Source: an uncultured Desulfobacter sp. (lineage in GTDB: Bacteria; Desulfobacterota; Desulfobacteria; Desulfobacterales; Desulfobacteraceae). From it: 64,000 nt of DNA. Each line of letters begins with the position of its first letter. Position 1 is the first letter of the stretch. The stretch is from positions 4,216,001 through 4,280,000 of the forward strand of contig NZ_OY762229.1 of the NCBI RefSeq assembly GCF_963665355.1, read 5' to 3'. Shown piece after piece: positions 54,098 to 63,116 of this stretch. Under the pieces are notes generated by a model that was not told where the DNA came from, searched no databases, and saw only the letters and a program-made list of their open reading frames with translations. The position numbers were made by a program, and so were the translations under genes.

Positions 54098-57000
54098 ATG
54101 CAAAAAATTAAACAAGACGAAAAACGCGTGCTCGTCATTGGCGGTGGCGTTGGCGGTATCAAGGCAGCTCTTGATCTTTCCGAATCTCGGAAAAAGGTCT
54201 TGCTCATTGATTCCGACTACGCCATTGGTGGATTAATGACCCAGCTGGACCGCACTTTTCCAACCAACAATTGCGATTTGTGTACAGTTTCTCCTCACCT
54301 GTCTGCAACAACAAGGGAAAAGTTTCTCCAGGTCAGCCCCATGACAGAGTTAACCAGCCTGTCCGGAGTGGCCGGTGATTTTACGGCTACGTTAAAAACC
54401 GCTCCCCGGTTTATTGACATTGATAAATGTACAGCCTGCGGGGAATGTTTAAAAAAATTTCCAGAGGCCGTACGGTTTACCCCGGGACTTGACCCAAGGG
54501 CACCTACCTGTATGCGGTATCCCCAGGCCACACCCTATGCCTATTCCATTGATATGGAAAAAGTAAAGGATGTGGAAGCTCTCAAGTCGGTTTGTAAAGC
54601 CGGGGCTATTGTGCCCGATGACAGCGAACAACAAGTTGAGATCAAAGTCGCATCCGTTGTCTTAAGCGTGGGTGCCCCGCTGTTCGATCCCAGTGTCATG
54701 GATAATTTCGGAAGCGGAAAGTTTGCCAACGTGGTTACCGGCCTTGAATACGAACGGATTATGTCTGCATCAGGGCCTTACCAGGGCAATCTGGTGAGAA
54801 AATCAGATGAGCAGCCACCTAAAAAAGTGGCCTGGATTCAGTGTGTGGGTTCCAGGGGCGTCAATAGACACGATGTTTCCTACTGCTCAAGTGTATGCTG
54901 CATGTATGCCCTTAAAGAGGCCATGGTCACCAAAGAACGTTTTGGCAAAGATATTGAAGCCACAATCTTCTTTATGGATATGCGGACCTTTGGCAAGGAC
55001 TACGAGCCGTACTACAACCGCGCCAAAGAAGATTTCGGCATTCGCCTGATCCGGTGCAAGCCCCACACCATCATCGAACTTCCTGATAAATCACTTGAGA
55101 TCACTTACGCCAAAGAAGAACTGTCAGCCATGGTAAAAGAAGACTTTGACATGGTTGTTCTCTCCACAGGTTTCAGACCGACCCCGAAAACCACTGCGTT
55201 GGCCGGAACCCTTGGCATCGACTTGAACGAACATAATTTTGCTAAAGCCGGCACCATGGATCCTGTGACAACATCCAAGGACGGCATATATGTTTGTGGT
55301 GTTTTTGAGAGCCCCAAAGATATTCCCGAGACCCTGGTTCAGGCCTCTGCAGCTGCCTCCCTGGCCGGTGCGGCTATCAAGAGCAAGGAAGTGGTTGACG
55401 ACGAAAGTCCCTATCCGCCTCAAAGAGACGTTGATGGTGAAGATACAAAAATCGGTGTCTTTGTTGTTGACTGTGACGGGGAGATCAGTGCGACTCTGGA
55501 CGTTGATAAAATTCTTGAAAATGCAAAATCCAATCCTGATGTGGCCGTAGCCGAAGCGTTCAAGCTGAGCTGCTCCTTTGAGGCCATGGAAAAGATGGAA
55601 AAACTGATCAAGGAACAGGGTCTGAATCGGGTGGTTATCGGTTCCGGTTCCCCAAGGGTTCAGGAGATCATGTTCCAGGAAATGCTCAGACGTGCAGGGC
55701 TCAACCCCTATCTGCTTGAGCTTGTCAACCTGAGAGACCAGGCTGCCTGGGCACATAGCGACGCCCCGGCCAAAGCCCTTGAAAAAGCCTTCAAGCTGGT
55801 TCAGGTGGGTATTTCCGGCGTCAGAGCAGCCAAAGCTCTGGCTGAAAAGATCCTTCCCACAAGCCAGAAAGCTCTTGTCGTGGGTGGCGGTGTGACTGGT
55901 ATGACAGCCGCCCTTGAGCTGGCTGATCAGGGTACTTTCACCTACATCGTGGAAAAAGCCCCGGTGCTTGGTGGCCAGGCCCTTAACCTGTCCAAGACCA
56001 TCGAGGGCGATGATGTGGCAGCCTTTATGAAGGCTCTTATCGAAAAAGTTGATAACAATGATAATATCAAGGTGTTCACTGATGCGGTTGTTGCAGAGCA
56101 CAACGGTGTGCCCGGTAACTTTACCTCCGTCGTTAAACACGTTGCCGCCGGTTCCTCTGAACAGGTTGAACACGGCGTCACCATCCTTGCCACAGGCGCA
56201 AAAGCCAACCGTCCTGCCGTATACGGCTTGGGCCAGATTGACACAGTCATGACCCAGCTTGACCTTGACGCCATCCTTGAAGGCGATAAGGAAAAAGTCA
56301 AGGCTATGGGCCAGGTGGTCATGATCCAGTGTGCCGGTTCCAGGGAAGATGATAATCCCAACTGCTCACGGCTTTGCTGCCAGGCGGCTGTTAAAAACGC
56401 CCTGCGGCTTAAAGAGATGAACCAGGATATAGAAGTTTTTGTTCTTTACAGGGACATCCGCACTTACGGATTCCAGGAAGATTATTACAAAGACGCCCGG
56501 GATAAAGGGGTTAAATTCCTGCGCTTTGATCTTGCCCATCGTCCTGTTGTCCGCAAAGATGGCGACAAGACCATTGTCCGTACCCATGATTTTGTTCTTC
56601 AGCAGGATATTGAGATTGAAGCTGACGTTGTGGCTTTAAGTACCGGCCTGGTTGCCAATGCAGAGACCACAAATGCGCTTGCCCGGGTTTTCAACCTGCC
56701 TAAAACCGCAGACGGTTTCTTCCAGGAAGACCATATTAAGCTCAAACCCATTGACATGGCACTTCGCGGTTTCTTCGTGGCTGGTACGGCCCACTCCCCC
56801 AAGGTGATCCGTGAAAGCATCACCCAGGCCCATGCCGTTGCAGGAAGAGCCAGAACCTTGCTGGCCAGTAAAGAGATTACCTTAGGGGCCACCTATGCCA
56901 CGGTCGATCCGATTAAATGTGCGGTCTGTCTGATCTGTGTCAGGGCCTGTCCGTATAATGTTCCGTTTATAAATAATCAACGGCACTCAGAAATTGACCC

Positions 57001-57124
57001 GGCCAAGTGCCATGGTTGCGGTGTCTGTGTTGCCGAGTGTCCGGCAAAGGCCATTCAGTTGACGGCCTGGGAAGATGACCAGATACTGGCTAAACTTGAT
57101 GGTTTATTTGAGAGGTATAACTAA
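54098..57124 (+). CDS. hdrA2: Tandem HdrA-type flavin iron-sulfur electron-bifurcation protein
   Basis: This 1008-residue protein contains two successive HdrA-like FAD modules, with nucleotide-binding motifs GGGVGGIKAALDL near residue 16 and GGGVTGMTAALEL near 594. Each has a Cys-rich box: CVGSRGVNRHDVSYCSSVCC and CAGSREDDNPNCSRLCC. Two complete 4Fe-4S motifs lie at the end (CAVCLICVRACP, CHGCGVCVAECP). The early ferredoxin motif is degenerate, CTACGECLKKFP, lacking the fourth Cys. HdrA is the flavin centre of Hdr complexes, able to bifurcate electrons. Together with MvhD, MetV and MetF it probably couples methylene-tetrahydrofolate/methyl-tetrahydrofolate interconversion to ferredoxin or another carrier. 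No HdrB or HdrC gene follows. Confidence 0.88.
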   Translation: MQKIKQDEKRVLVIGGGVGGIKAALDLSESRKKVLLIDSDYAIGGLMTQLDRTFPTNNCDLCTVSPHLSATTREKFLQVSPMTELTSLSGVAGDFTATLKTAPRFIDIDKCTACGECLKKFPEAVRFTPGLDPRAPTCMRYPQATPYAYSIDMEKVKDVEALKSVCKAGAIVPDDSEQQVEIKVASVVLSVGAPLFDPSVMDNFGSGKFANVVTGLEYERIMSASGPYQGNLVRKSDEQPPKKVAWIQCVGSRGVNRHDVSYCSSVCCMYALKEAMVTKERFGKDIEATIFFMDMRTFGKDYEPYYNRAKEDFGIRLIRCKPHTIIELPDKSLEITYAKEELSAMVKEDFDMVVLSTGFRPTPKTTALAGTLGIDLNEHNFAKAGTMDPVTTSKDGIYVCGVFESPKDIPETLVQASAAASLAGAAIKSKEVVDDESPYPPQRDVDGEDTKIGVFVVDCDGEISATLDVDKILENAKSNPDVAVAEAFKLSCSFEAMEKMEKLIKEQGLNRVVIGSGSPRVQEIMFQEMLRRAGLNPYLLELVNLRDQAAWAHSDAPAKALEKAFKLVQVGISGVRAAKALAEKILPTSQKALVVGGGVTGMTAALELADQGTFTYIVEKAPVLGGQALNLSKTIEGDDVAAFMKALIEKVDNNDNIKVFTDAVVAEHNGVPGNFTSVVKHVAAGSSEQVEHGVTILATGAKANRPAVYGLGQIDTVMTQLDLDAILEGDKEKVKAMGQVVMIQCAGSREDDNPNCSRLCCQAAVKNALRLKEMNQDIEVFVLYRDIRTYGFQEDYYKDARDKGVKFLRFDLAHRPVVRKDGDKTIVRTHDFVLQQDIEIEADVVALSTGLVANAETTNALARVFNLPKTADGFFQEDHIKLKPIDMALRGFFVAGTAHSPKVIRESITQAHAVAGRARTLLASKEITLGATYATVDPIKCAVCLICVRACPYNVPFINNQRHSEIDPAKCHGCGVCVAECPAKAIQLTAWEDDQILAKLDGLFERYN

Positions 57125-57552
57125 TGAGTAATTTTGAGCCTGAAATCGTGGCCTTTTGCTGTCATTATTGTGCATATACCGCAGCAGATATGGCCGGCAC
57201 CAGACGGGTTACCTATCCGTCCAATGTAAAAATCATACGGGTGCCCTGCACCGGCAAGGTGGATGCCATTCACCTGATGAAAGCCCTTGAAAAAGGGGCT
57301 GACGGTGTATATGTGGCAGGCTGCCTGGACGGCGATTGCCATTTTAAAAGCGGCAATCTGCGTGCAACAGCCCATGTTAACCAGATCAAAAAAGAACTTG
57401 CAACTCTGGGCTGGGAACCCGAACGTGTGGAAATGATGTATTTTTCCGCAGGTATGGGTGAAAAATTTGCCAAAGCCGCCGAAGAGTTTACAGAAAAAAT
57501 CAGAGCTTTAGGGCCAAGCCCGGCCAGTCAGGCAACACGCAAGGCTGTTTAA
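57124..57552 (+). CDS. mvhD: MvhD/FlpD-type hydrogenase iron-sulfur subunit
   Basis: This 142-residue protein has FCCHYCAYTAADMAG, IRVPCTGKVDAIH and GCLDGDCHFKSGN, the Cys pattern of the MvhD [2Fe-2S] subunit that delivers electrons to HdrA. Its ATG overlaps the hdrA2 stop (TAATG). In methanogens MvhD links hydrogenase or formate dehydrogenase to Hdr; here, with metV-metF downstream, it probably transfers electrons between MetFV and HdrA. The C-terminal ~15 residues are polar and family-variable. Confidence 0.9.
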   Translation: MSNFEPEIVAFCCHYCAYTAADMAGTRRVTYPSNVKIIRVPCTGKVDAIHLMKALEKGADGVYVAGCLDGDCHFKSGNLRATAHVNQIKKELATLGWEPERVEMMYFSAGMGEKFAKAAEEFTEKIRALGPSPASQATRKAV

Positions 57553-57657
57553 CACATGGCCAATGCAGCAGATGTTTTGCATATGCTGTTTGTCTAGACT
57601 AATAGATAAAAAGCTTTAACGGGTTATTTTTTATATAAAACTTTTGGAGAATAAAAC

Positions 57658-58350
57658 ATGATAACAGCAGAAAGAAAACCCCTGCAGGAAATTTTCGGGT
57701 ACATTGCGCCCTACGAAAAAATACTTGTGGTCGGCTGCAACGAGTGTGTAACCGTTTGTGCAGCAGGCGGCAGAAAAGAGGTCGGGCTTTTGGCTTCCGC
57801 CATTCGTCTGCACAGTGCCAAAGAAGGTAAAAAGATTGAAGTCTTAGAACATACTCTGGAACGTCAATGTGATCCGGAATATGTTGACCAGCTCAAAGAC
57901 CTAGCCGGTCAGGTTGATGCCGTTGTCTCCATGGCCTGTGGCTGCGGAATTCAGACCGTTGCTTCCCAATATGCGATTCCGGTTTTCCCTGGTGTGAATA
58001 CCAAGTTCATGGGCGCATCCGAAAGCCAGGGTGTCTGGGCTGAGCGCTGCATGGGTTGCGGTGACTGCATGTTAGGCGTTACTGGTGGTATCTGTCCTGT
58101 TGCACGTTGCTCAAAGAGTCTGATGAATGGTCCCTGTGGCGGAAATTCCAGCGGTAAATGTGAAATCAGCCAGGATGTGGATTGTGCATGGTCATTGATC
58201 TGGAACCGCCTGGTTGAACTGGGTCTTACTGATCGTTATGAAGAACTGGTTGCGGCAAAAGACTGGCGGCCCGCAGGCGGCGGCGGGCCCAGAAAAATTA
58301 TCAGGGAAGACTTGGCAGCGTCCAAAATTATCACGGAGGACATGGCATAA
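57658..58350 (+). CDS. metV: MetV: zinc/Fe-S subunit of methylenetetrahydrofolate reductase
   Basis: This 230-residue protein has an N-terminal Rossmann-like part with GCNECVTVCAAGGRKEV and SMACGCGIQ. A C-terminal Cys-rich region has CMGCGDCMLG, GGICPVARC and MNGPCGGNSSGKCE, the MetF C-terminal zinc-finger-like domain known as MetV in acetogens. It partners MetF and is required for electron entry in non-NADH reductases. Its stop overlaps the metF ATG (TAATG). It lies 105 bases after mvhD, a gap without a clear terminator. Confidence 0.88.
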   Translation: MITAERKPLQEIFGYIAPYEKILVVGCNECVTVCAAGGRKEVGLLASAIRLHSAKEGKKIEVLEHTLERQCDPEYVDQLKDLAGQVDAVVSMACGCGIQTVASQYAIPVFPGVNTKFMGASESQGVWAERCMGCGDCMLGVTGGICPVARCSKSLMNGPCGGNSSGKCEISQDVDCAWSLIWNRLVELGLTDRYEELVAAKDWRPAGGGGPRKIIREDLAASKIITEDMA

Positions 58351-59273
58351 TGAAAACTGAAAGCAGACTGGAAAAAGTACTGGCCTCAGGCCAACTGGCA
58401 GTAACCTCTGAAGTTGGTCCTCCCAGAGGTTGCAATGTTGACGTTATCAAAGAGAAAGCCAACCTGATCAAAGATTATGTGGACGGCATCAACATCACTG
58501 ACAATCAGACCGCCATGGTCAGAATGTCTTCCATTGCCGGCGGCGCCATCATCAAACAGATGGGCCTTGATCCCATTATTCAGATGGTATCCCGGGACAG
58601 AAACCGACTTGCCATGCAGTCTGACATTCTCGGTGCCTATGCCCTTGGAATGAACACCATGCTCTGCCTGTCCGGCGACCATCCCCAGTTTGGCGACCAT
58701 CCCATGGCAAAGCCCGTATATGATATTGATTCCATTAATATGATTAAGATGGTTAAAGATATGCGCGATGAAGGCAAGTTCCAGGGTGGTGCCGATATTA
58801 CCAATCCGCCCAAAATGTTCATCGGTGCAGCTGCCAACCCATTTGCTGATCCCTTTGAACTACGTGTTATGCGTCTGGCCAAAAAGATTGCTGCCGGCGT
58901 GGATTTCATCCAAACCCAGTGTATTTTTAACACTGCTAAGTTTGAACAGTGGATGAAACAGGTGGTTGATCGCGGCCTGGATCAAAAAGTGGCTATCCTT
59001 GCCGGCATCACACCCATGAAATCCCTGGGTATGGCCAAATATATGAAGAGCAAGGTGCCTGGAATGGATATTCCCGATGAGGTCATTGACCGTCTTGCCG
59101 GTGTTGAAAAAGAGAAACAAGCTGAAGAAGGCATCAAAATGGCCATTGAGCAAATGCAACGTCTCAAAGAATGCAAAGGTGTAAAAGGTTTCCATATCAT
59201 GGCCATTGAATGGGAAGAAAAAGTACCTGAACTGGTTAAAGGTGCTGGGCTTTATCCCAGACCCCAGGTTTAA
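58350..59273 (+). CDS. metF: Methylenetetrahydrofolate reductase
   Basis: This 307-residue (beta/alpha)8 FAD enzyme begins with the family's active-site Glu region SEVGPPRGCNVD. Further features are NITDNQTAMVRMSS, LCLSGDHPQFGDHP and FIQTQCIFNTAKF. It interconverts methylene- and methyl-tetrahydrofolate, the methyl-branch step of the Wood-Ljungdahl pathway. In a sulfate reducer it can run either way, for acetate oxidation or CO2 fixation. It is the last gene of the hdrA2-mvhD-metV-metF set and ends at a terminator. Confidence 0.93.
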   Translation: MKTESRLEKVLASGQLAVTSEVGPPRGCNVDVIKEKANLIKDYVDGINITDNQTAMVRMSSIAGGAIIKQMGLDPIIQMVSRDRNRLAMQSDILGAYALGMNTMLCLSGDHPQFGDHPMAKPVYDIDSINMIKMVKDMRDEGKFQGGADITNPPKMFIGAAANPFADPFELRVMRLAKKIAAGVDFIQTQCIFNTAKFEQWMKQVVDRGLDQKVAILAGITPMKSLGMAKYMKSKVPGMDIPDEVIDRLAGVEKEKQAEEGIKMAIEQMQRLKECKGVKGFHIMAIEWEEKVPELVKGAGLYPRPQV

Positions 59274-59344
59274 GCAGGTTTAAAGCTATACACTGATGTG
59301 ACAGGTGGCCATTTAGGGCCGTCTGCTGCATAAAGCTATAAAAT

Positions 59345-59390
59345 AAAAGCAGGCCGGGCAGAATTAACTGTCTGGTCTGTTTTTTATTTT
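59345..59390 (+). terminator. Rho-independent terminator after metF
   Basis: A 17-bp stem with four G-U pairs (59345-59361 with 59368-59384, 6-base loop) runs into TTTTTTATTTT. It closes the hdrA2-metF transcript. Confidence 0.8.
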
Positions 59391-59462
59391 ATGGGAATAT
59401 GATATTTATGAATATCATACAAAAAAAATATTATTTATAGCTATAGTTCAAGGAGTTTTTTA

Positions 59463-59867
59463 ATGGAAGACGAGGATTTTTGGAATGTTCACTCTTTAAC
59501 GCTGATTGAGATGGCCTACGAGGCAGGGAACAAAGAGCGGATAGAGAATCCGGATGGATACGGGACCCGGACCGGAGTGTGTGGCGACAGTGTAGAGTTT
59601 TTTATCATGGTGGATTCCAACAACTGCCTAAAGACTATTTCCTTTGACTTTAACGGTTGCGTGTATACGGCAGCATGCTGCAATACCGTGGTGCATCTGT
59701 GCTTGGGTCATAGTGTTGACAATGTGTGGAATATCACGCCGGAGATGATTGCTGCGTATTTGCAAACCTTGCCTGAAGATCATTATCATTGCGCTGAGCT
59801 TTGTGTCGGCGGATTCTATCAGGCATTGGCCGATTATCAAAAGAAGCAAAACATAAAAAAAAGTTGA
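59463..59867 (+). CDS. NifU/IscU-like iron-sulfur scaffold protein
   Basis: This 134-residue protein has the scaffold pattern YGTRTGVCGDSVEFFI, then FDFNGCVYTAACCN and a late Cys pair CAELC. These supply the three Cys expected of IscU/NifU-N scaffolds. Length fits a single-domain scaffold. There is no cysteine desulfurase gene nearby, and the segment after CGD differs from classical IscU, so it may serve a particular metalloenzyme. The ribosome-binding site AAGGAG is 8 bases before the ATG. Confidence 0.8.
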   Translation: MEDEDFWNVHSLTLIEMAYEAGNKERIENPDGYGTRTGVCGDSVEFFIMVDSNNCLKTISFDFNGCVYTAACCNTVVHLCLGHSVDNVWNITPEMIAAYLQTLPEDHYHCAELCVGGFYQALADYQKKQNIKKS

Positions 59868-60201
59868 AAACATTGCTTTGTGGGCAATATCATAGAAAAT
59901 ATGATGTACCACAATTGTTGGCGTAGTAAATACAACTATCTTAATTAATAATAATTTGTTTTTCAGATGTGATATCAGGTTCTTTTCGGTCTATTTGCCA
60001 GGGCTGGGAGAACCTGTTTTTTATGTCTGGTTACATTTTAGGATTGAAAAAAAATAAAACCTTCTTTATCAAGCAATAGTAGGAAAGAACTCTATTGGGG
60101 CGCAATCATGTCTGGGGTTAAGCATCATTGTGCTAATGATATTTGACAATCATCAAACAATTATTAAAATAATAAACTAATTGAAATCCGGGAGATTGAA
60201 T
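59868..60201. other. AT-rich intergenic region
   Basis: These 334 bases are strongly AT-rich and contain no frame with a ribosome-binding site. They probably hold the promoter of the acidic-protein/hydrolase/polyamine set. No hairpin terminator or RNA gene was recognised. Confidence 0.5.
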
Positions 60202-60579
60202 ATGGCAAAAAAAATGACCATTTTTGATGCCGTTGAGGCGTTTGAGTTATATGACCTGTATGAAGACATTATTGATGCTTATGAAGCCGAATTTTATACC
60301 CGGTCTGAAATGGAAGCCGATCTTAGGGATCTGATCGAAGAGCATGAAGAAATCTATGAGTTTTCAGCCGATGATGGCGATTATTCTGAAAGTTTTGAAC
60401 GTAATCTTAAAGAAGCAATCAGTATAATTTTTGATGACCACGGACTTGATGTTGACTTTGATGATGAATACATGGATGACGATGATATGGATGTGTATGA
60501 TGATGAATCCTTAGAAGGTGGGCCTGATCAGGATGAGGCTGATGGTGCCTTCGGGGAAGACGAGGATGAATTATTTTAA
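60202..60579 (+). CDS. Acidic hypothetical protein (125 aa)
   Basis: I do not recognise this protein. Start ATG 60202 has GGGAG 8-9 bases upstream; the frame extends to a TTG at 60181 that would include that site. It is 125 residues, mostly helical in the first ~80 (FDAVEAFELYDLYEDIIDAY), with a long Asp/Glu tail (about 85-125). It resembles small acidic adaptor-like proteins in charge only. It is 17 bases before the metallo-hydrolase gene and probably co-transcribed. Confidence 0.75.
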   Translation: MAKKMTIFDAVEAFELYDLYEDIIDAYEAEFYTRSEMEADLRDLIEEHEEIYEFSADDGDYSESFERNLKEAISIIFDDHGLDVDFDDEYMDDDDMDVYDDESLEGGPDQDEADGAFGEDEDELF

Positions 60580-60596
60580 CAGTAAGGATTGAGCAT

Positions 60597-61298
60597 TTGG
60601 ATATTCAACAGTTTAAATACGGTTCTGACAACCTGGGGTATCTTGTCTACAGTGAAAAATCAGGCATAGCCATTGATCCTGGGGCTGTACAGGATATGGT
60701 GGCATTTGCCAAAGAGAAAAATATTCCCATTGATATTGTTACCAATACCCATACCCATGGTGATCACACCCTGGGCAACAATGCCCTGATCGAAAAAACA
60801 AATGCTCAGTTTATTGACTGCACAACGCTGTCGCATGGCCGGATTCTTGATCTGAAGGACGGGTCCGGCCTTGAGGTAATGCTCACGCCCGGGCATACCA
60901 TGGATTCTCTTTGTTTCAAGGGGGCAGGGTTTGTTGTGACCGGAGATACATTGTTCAATGCCACGGTTGGTAATTGTTTCTCAGGGGATCTTGAATCCTT
61001 TTTTCATTCGTTAAAACTGTTGATGTCCCTCCCGGGCGACACACTGATCTATGCCGGCCATGATTATGTGATTGATGCAATTAAATATGCCCGAATTATT
61101 GAACCGGACAATCCGGATTTAAGCAGGTATGCGTCTGCTTATAATCCGGACCATGTCGTCTCCTGTCTGTCCGAAGAGCTAAAGGTCAACCCCTATCTGC
61201 GTTTTGATGCCGTGTCCATAATTGAACGTCTCAAAGAAAAAAATTTACCCAACGAAACTCAATTTCAAAGATTTTCCTCTGTTATGGAAGTGTTCTGA
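60597..61298 (+). CDS. Metallo-beta-lactamase-fold hydrolase (glyoxalase II-like)
   Basis: This 233-residue protein starts at TTG 60597 with AAGGA 9 bases upstream. It has the metal-binding signature NTHTHGDHTLGNN, then TPGHTMDSLCFK, VVTGDTLF and YAGHDYVIDA. This is a complete HxHxDH set for two metals, as in glyoxalase II and related thioester hydrolases. The length is slightly short of glyoxalase II. The substrate is unknown. It precedes the polyamine genes by 85 bases. Confidence 0.88.
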   Translation: MDIQQFKYGSDNLGYLVYSEKSGIAIDPGAVQDMVAFAKEKNIPIDIVTNTHTHGDHTLGNNALIEKTNAQFIDCTTLSHGRILDLKDGSGLEVMLTPGHTMDSLCFKGAGFVVTGDTLFNATVGNCFSGDLESFFHSLKLLMSLPGDTLIYAGHDYVIDAIKYARIIEPDNPDLSRYASAYNPDHVVSCLSEELKVNPYLRFDAVSIIERLKEKNLPNETQFQRFSSVMEVF

Positions 61299-61383
61299 CC
61301 GATCTGTTTACTTTGGTTAATTCTCTTTATCAAACTTGTTGCTGCTGTATGCTTTTAAGATAGCTTAAGGATTTATATTTATA

Positions 61384-62223
61384 TTGCTTCATAAAAATAA
61401 AATGCAAGCGAAGTTCCATTCGGAATCAGGTTTTGCTCTGGGTCGGCATATTACACTGGAATATTACGATTGCGCATCTGATGTTCTGTTTGATAAAGAT
61501 AGGGTTGAAAAAGTACTTCTTAGTGCAGCCTTGGAAAGCGGGGCCACAATTATCAGCAGCTCTTTTCACCAGTTTGAACCCCAGGGGGTGTCCGGGGTGG
61601 TGATTATTGCCGAAAGCCATTTTACGGTTCATGCCTGGCCCGAGTATGATTATGCAGCAGTAGATATTTTTACATGTGCAGATAATATTGATCTGGACAA
61701 GGCTGTCGATTCCATAAAAACACAATTTTCTTCCAGGCGGGTCTTTATCTCTTCGGATCAAAACAGGGGAATACTTACACCCGGGGTGAAAAGTTGTATA
61801 CCACACAGCAATGAAAAGGTGATGGAGAGATCTACACTCCCCATAACATGGAAAAAAGTGTTTGAAAATTCTAACCCCTGGGGGGTTTCCACATCCGTTG
61901 ATGTGTACGAGTGCAGTTCTGATATGATTAGAGATCTGGACAGCATAAAACAATTTGTTTATGGCGTATGTGAGATGCTTGGCATTGAAAAAATTCAAAA
62001 TTCACCTGTTGTTTATTATAGCCAAAACGAAACAGCTGCTGGGTTCTCCATGGCCAGGTCCATTGAAACATCCGCGATATCCGGGCATTTTTCCCATTCA
62101 ACCCATACCGCCTATCTGGATATTTTTTCCTGCAATACCTATGAACCCCGTGAGTTGGCAGAATTTGCACTGTCTTCTTTTCGAGGCCGGCACTACAGAA
62201 TGCAGGTTGCTTTAAGGCAGTAA
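61384..62223 (+). CDS. speD: S-adenosylmethionine decarboxylase, two-domain form
   Basis: The N-terminal ~125 residues are a class 1 (SpeH-type) AdoMet decarboxylase. The self-cleavage site is Ser78 in AESHFTVHAWPE, which would yield the pyruvoyl group; His83 and Cys98 are in place. The C-terminal ~120 residues (SHFSHSTHTAYLDIFSC) look like a second, degenerate copy without the Glu-Ser cleavage pair. The enzyme makes decarboxylated AdoMet, the aminopropyl donor for spermidine. Start is TTG 61384 (AAGGA 12 bases upstream) or ATG 61402, which has no ribosome-binding site. speE follows by 20 bases. Confidence 0.88.
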   Translation: MLHKNKMQAKFHSESGFALGRHITLEYYDCASDVLFDKDRVEKVLLSAALESGATIISSSFHQFEPQGVSGVVIIAESHFTVHAWPEYDYAAVDIFTCADNIDLDKAVDSIKTQFSSRRVFISSDQNRGILTPGVKSCIPHSNEKVMERSTLPITWKKVFENSNPWGVSTSVDVYECSSDMIRDLDSIKQFVYGVCEMLGIEKIQNSPVVYYSQNETAAGFSMARSIETSAISGHFSHSTHTAYLDIFSCNTYEPRELAEFALSSFRGRHYRMQVALRQ

Positions 62224-62243
62224 ATTTTGTTCGAAAGAGATAA

Positions 62244-63116
62244 ATGACAAATTTAAGCAGGCTTCAAAATGGATGGTTTTCGGAAACCAACCCCATGTGG
62301 GACGGCATTGCTCTTTCTCTGAAGGTAGAGTCGCTTCTTTACAGTAAAAAAAGCAGATTCCAGCAGATTGACCTGTATCAGACGAGCTCACACGGTAAAA
62401 TGCTGGTACTTGACGGTATTATTCAACTCACCGAACGGGACGAATTCAGTTACCAGGAGATGATGGCTCATCTTCCCCTTTTTGCTCATCCCAACCCTGA
62501 AAATGTGCTTGTAATCGGCGGAGGGGATGGTGGTGTTCTGCGTGAGATTAATCGTCACGATGATATCTGCTCTATTGATTTCTGTGAAATTGATGAAGAG
62601 GTTATCAAGGTTTCAAGACAGTTTCTGCCGACCCTGGCCTGTGGCTTTGACGATCCCAGAGTCACTGCCCATATCGGTGACGGGGCTGCCTTTGTCCGGA
62701 AGCATCCCGATTGTTATGATGTCATTATTGTAGACTCTTCGGATCCGGTTGGCCCTGGAGAGTCTTTGTTTGAAAATCAGTTTTACCAGGATTTAAAGCA
62801 AGCGCTTAAGCCCGGTGGCCTGATCTCAACCCAGGGTGAATCCATTTTTCTTCACCCGGACTGGGTTGAAACACTGATGGGTATAACACGGTCTTTGTTT
62901 GCCATACATGCCTATGCCAATATTATTGTCCCCACATATACCGGAGGTCACGTCGGCATATGCTTAGGGTCTTTGGGGCCAAAGCTGTCAACGGCGGCAC
63001 GACCTGTGCCCGAAAAACTTCAATCCCAGCTCCGATACTATAGTCCGGAAGTGCACACGGCCTCTTTTGTGCTTCCGTATTTTGCAGAAAAAATGCTGAA
63101 AGGCGAAAGTATATGA
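62244..63116 (+). CDS. speE: Spermidine synthase
   Basis: This 290-residue protein has N-terminal strands followed by a methyltransferase-like Rossmann core. VIGGGDGGVLREI binds decarboxylated AdoMet. VDSSDPVGPGESLF carries the catalytic Asp, and GLISTQGES follows. It transfers the aminopropyl group to putrescine to give spermidine. Its C-terminal sequence PEVHTASFVLPYF is family-typical. It sits between speD and a GNAT gene, overlapping the latter by 4 bases (ATGA). Confidence 0.95.
   Translation: MTNLSRLQNGWFSETNPMWDGIALSLKVESLLYSKKSRFQQIDLYQTSSHGKMLVLDGIIQLTERDEFSYQEMMAHLPLFAHPNPENVLVIGGGDGGVLREINRHDDICSIDFCEIDEEVIKVSRQFLPTLACGFDDPRVTAHIGDGAAFVRKHPDCYDVIIVDSSDPVGPGESLFENQFYQDLKQALKPGGLISTQGESIFLHPDWVETLMGITRSLFAIHAYANIIVPTYTGGHVGICLGSLGPKLSTAARPVPEKLQSQLRYYSPEVHTASFVLPYFAEKMLKGESI

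Noticed and set aside
55124..56173. A 349-codon frame antisense to hdrA2
   Set aside because: It lies wholly inside a well-supported gene on the other strand and has no recognisable motif; GC-biased third positions create such frames.
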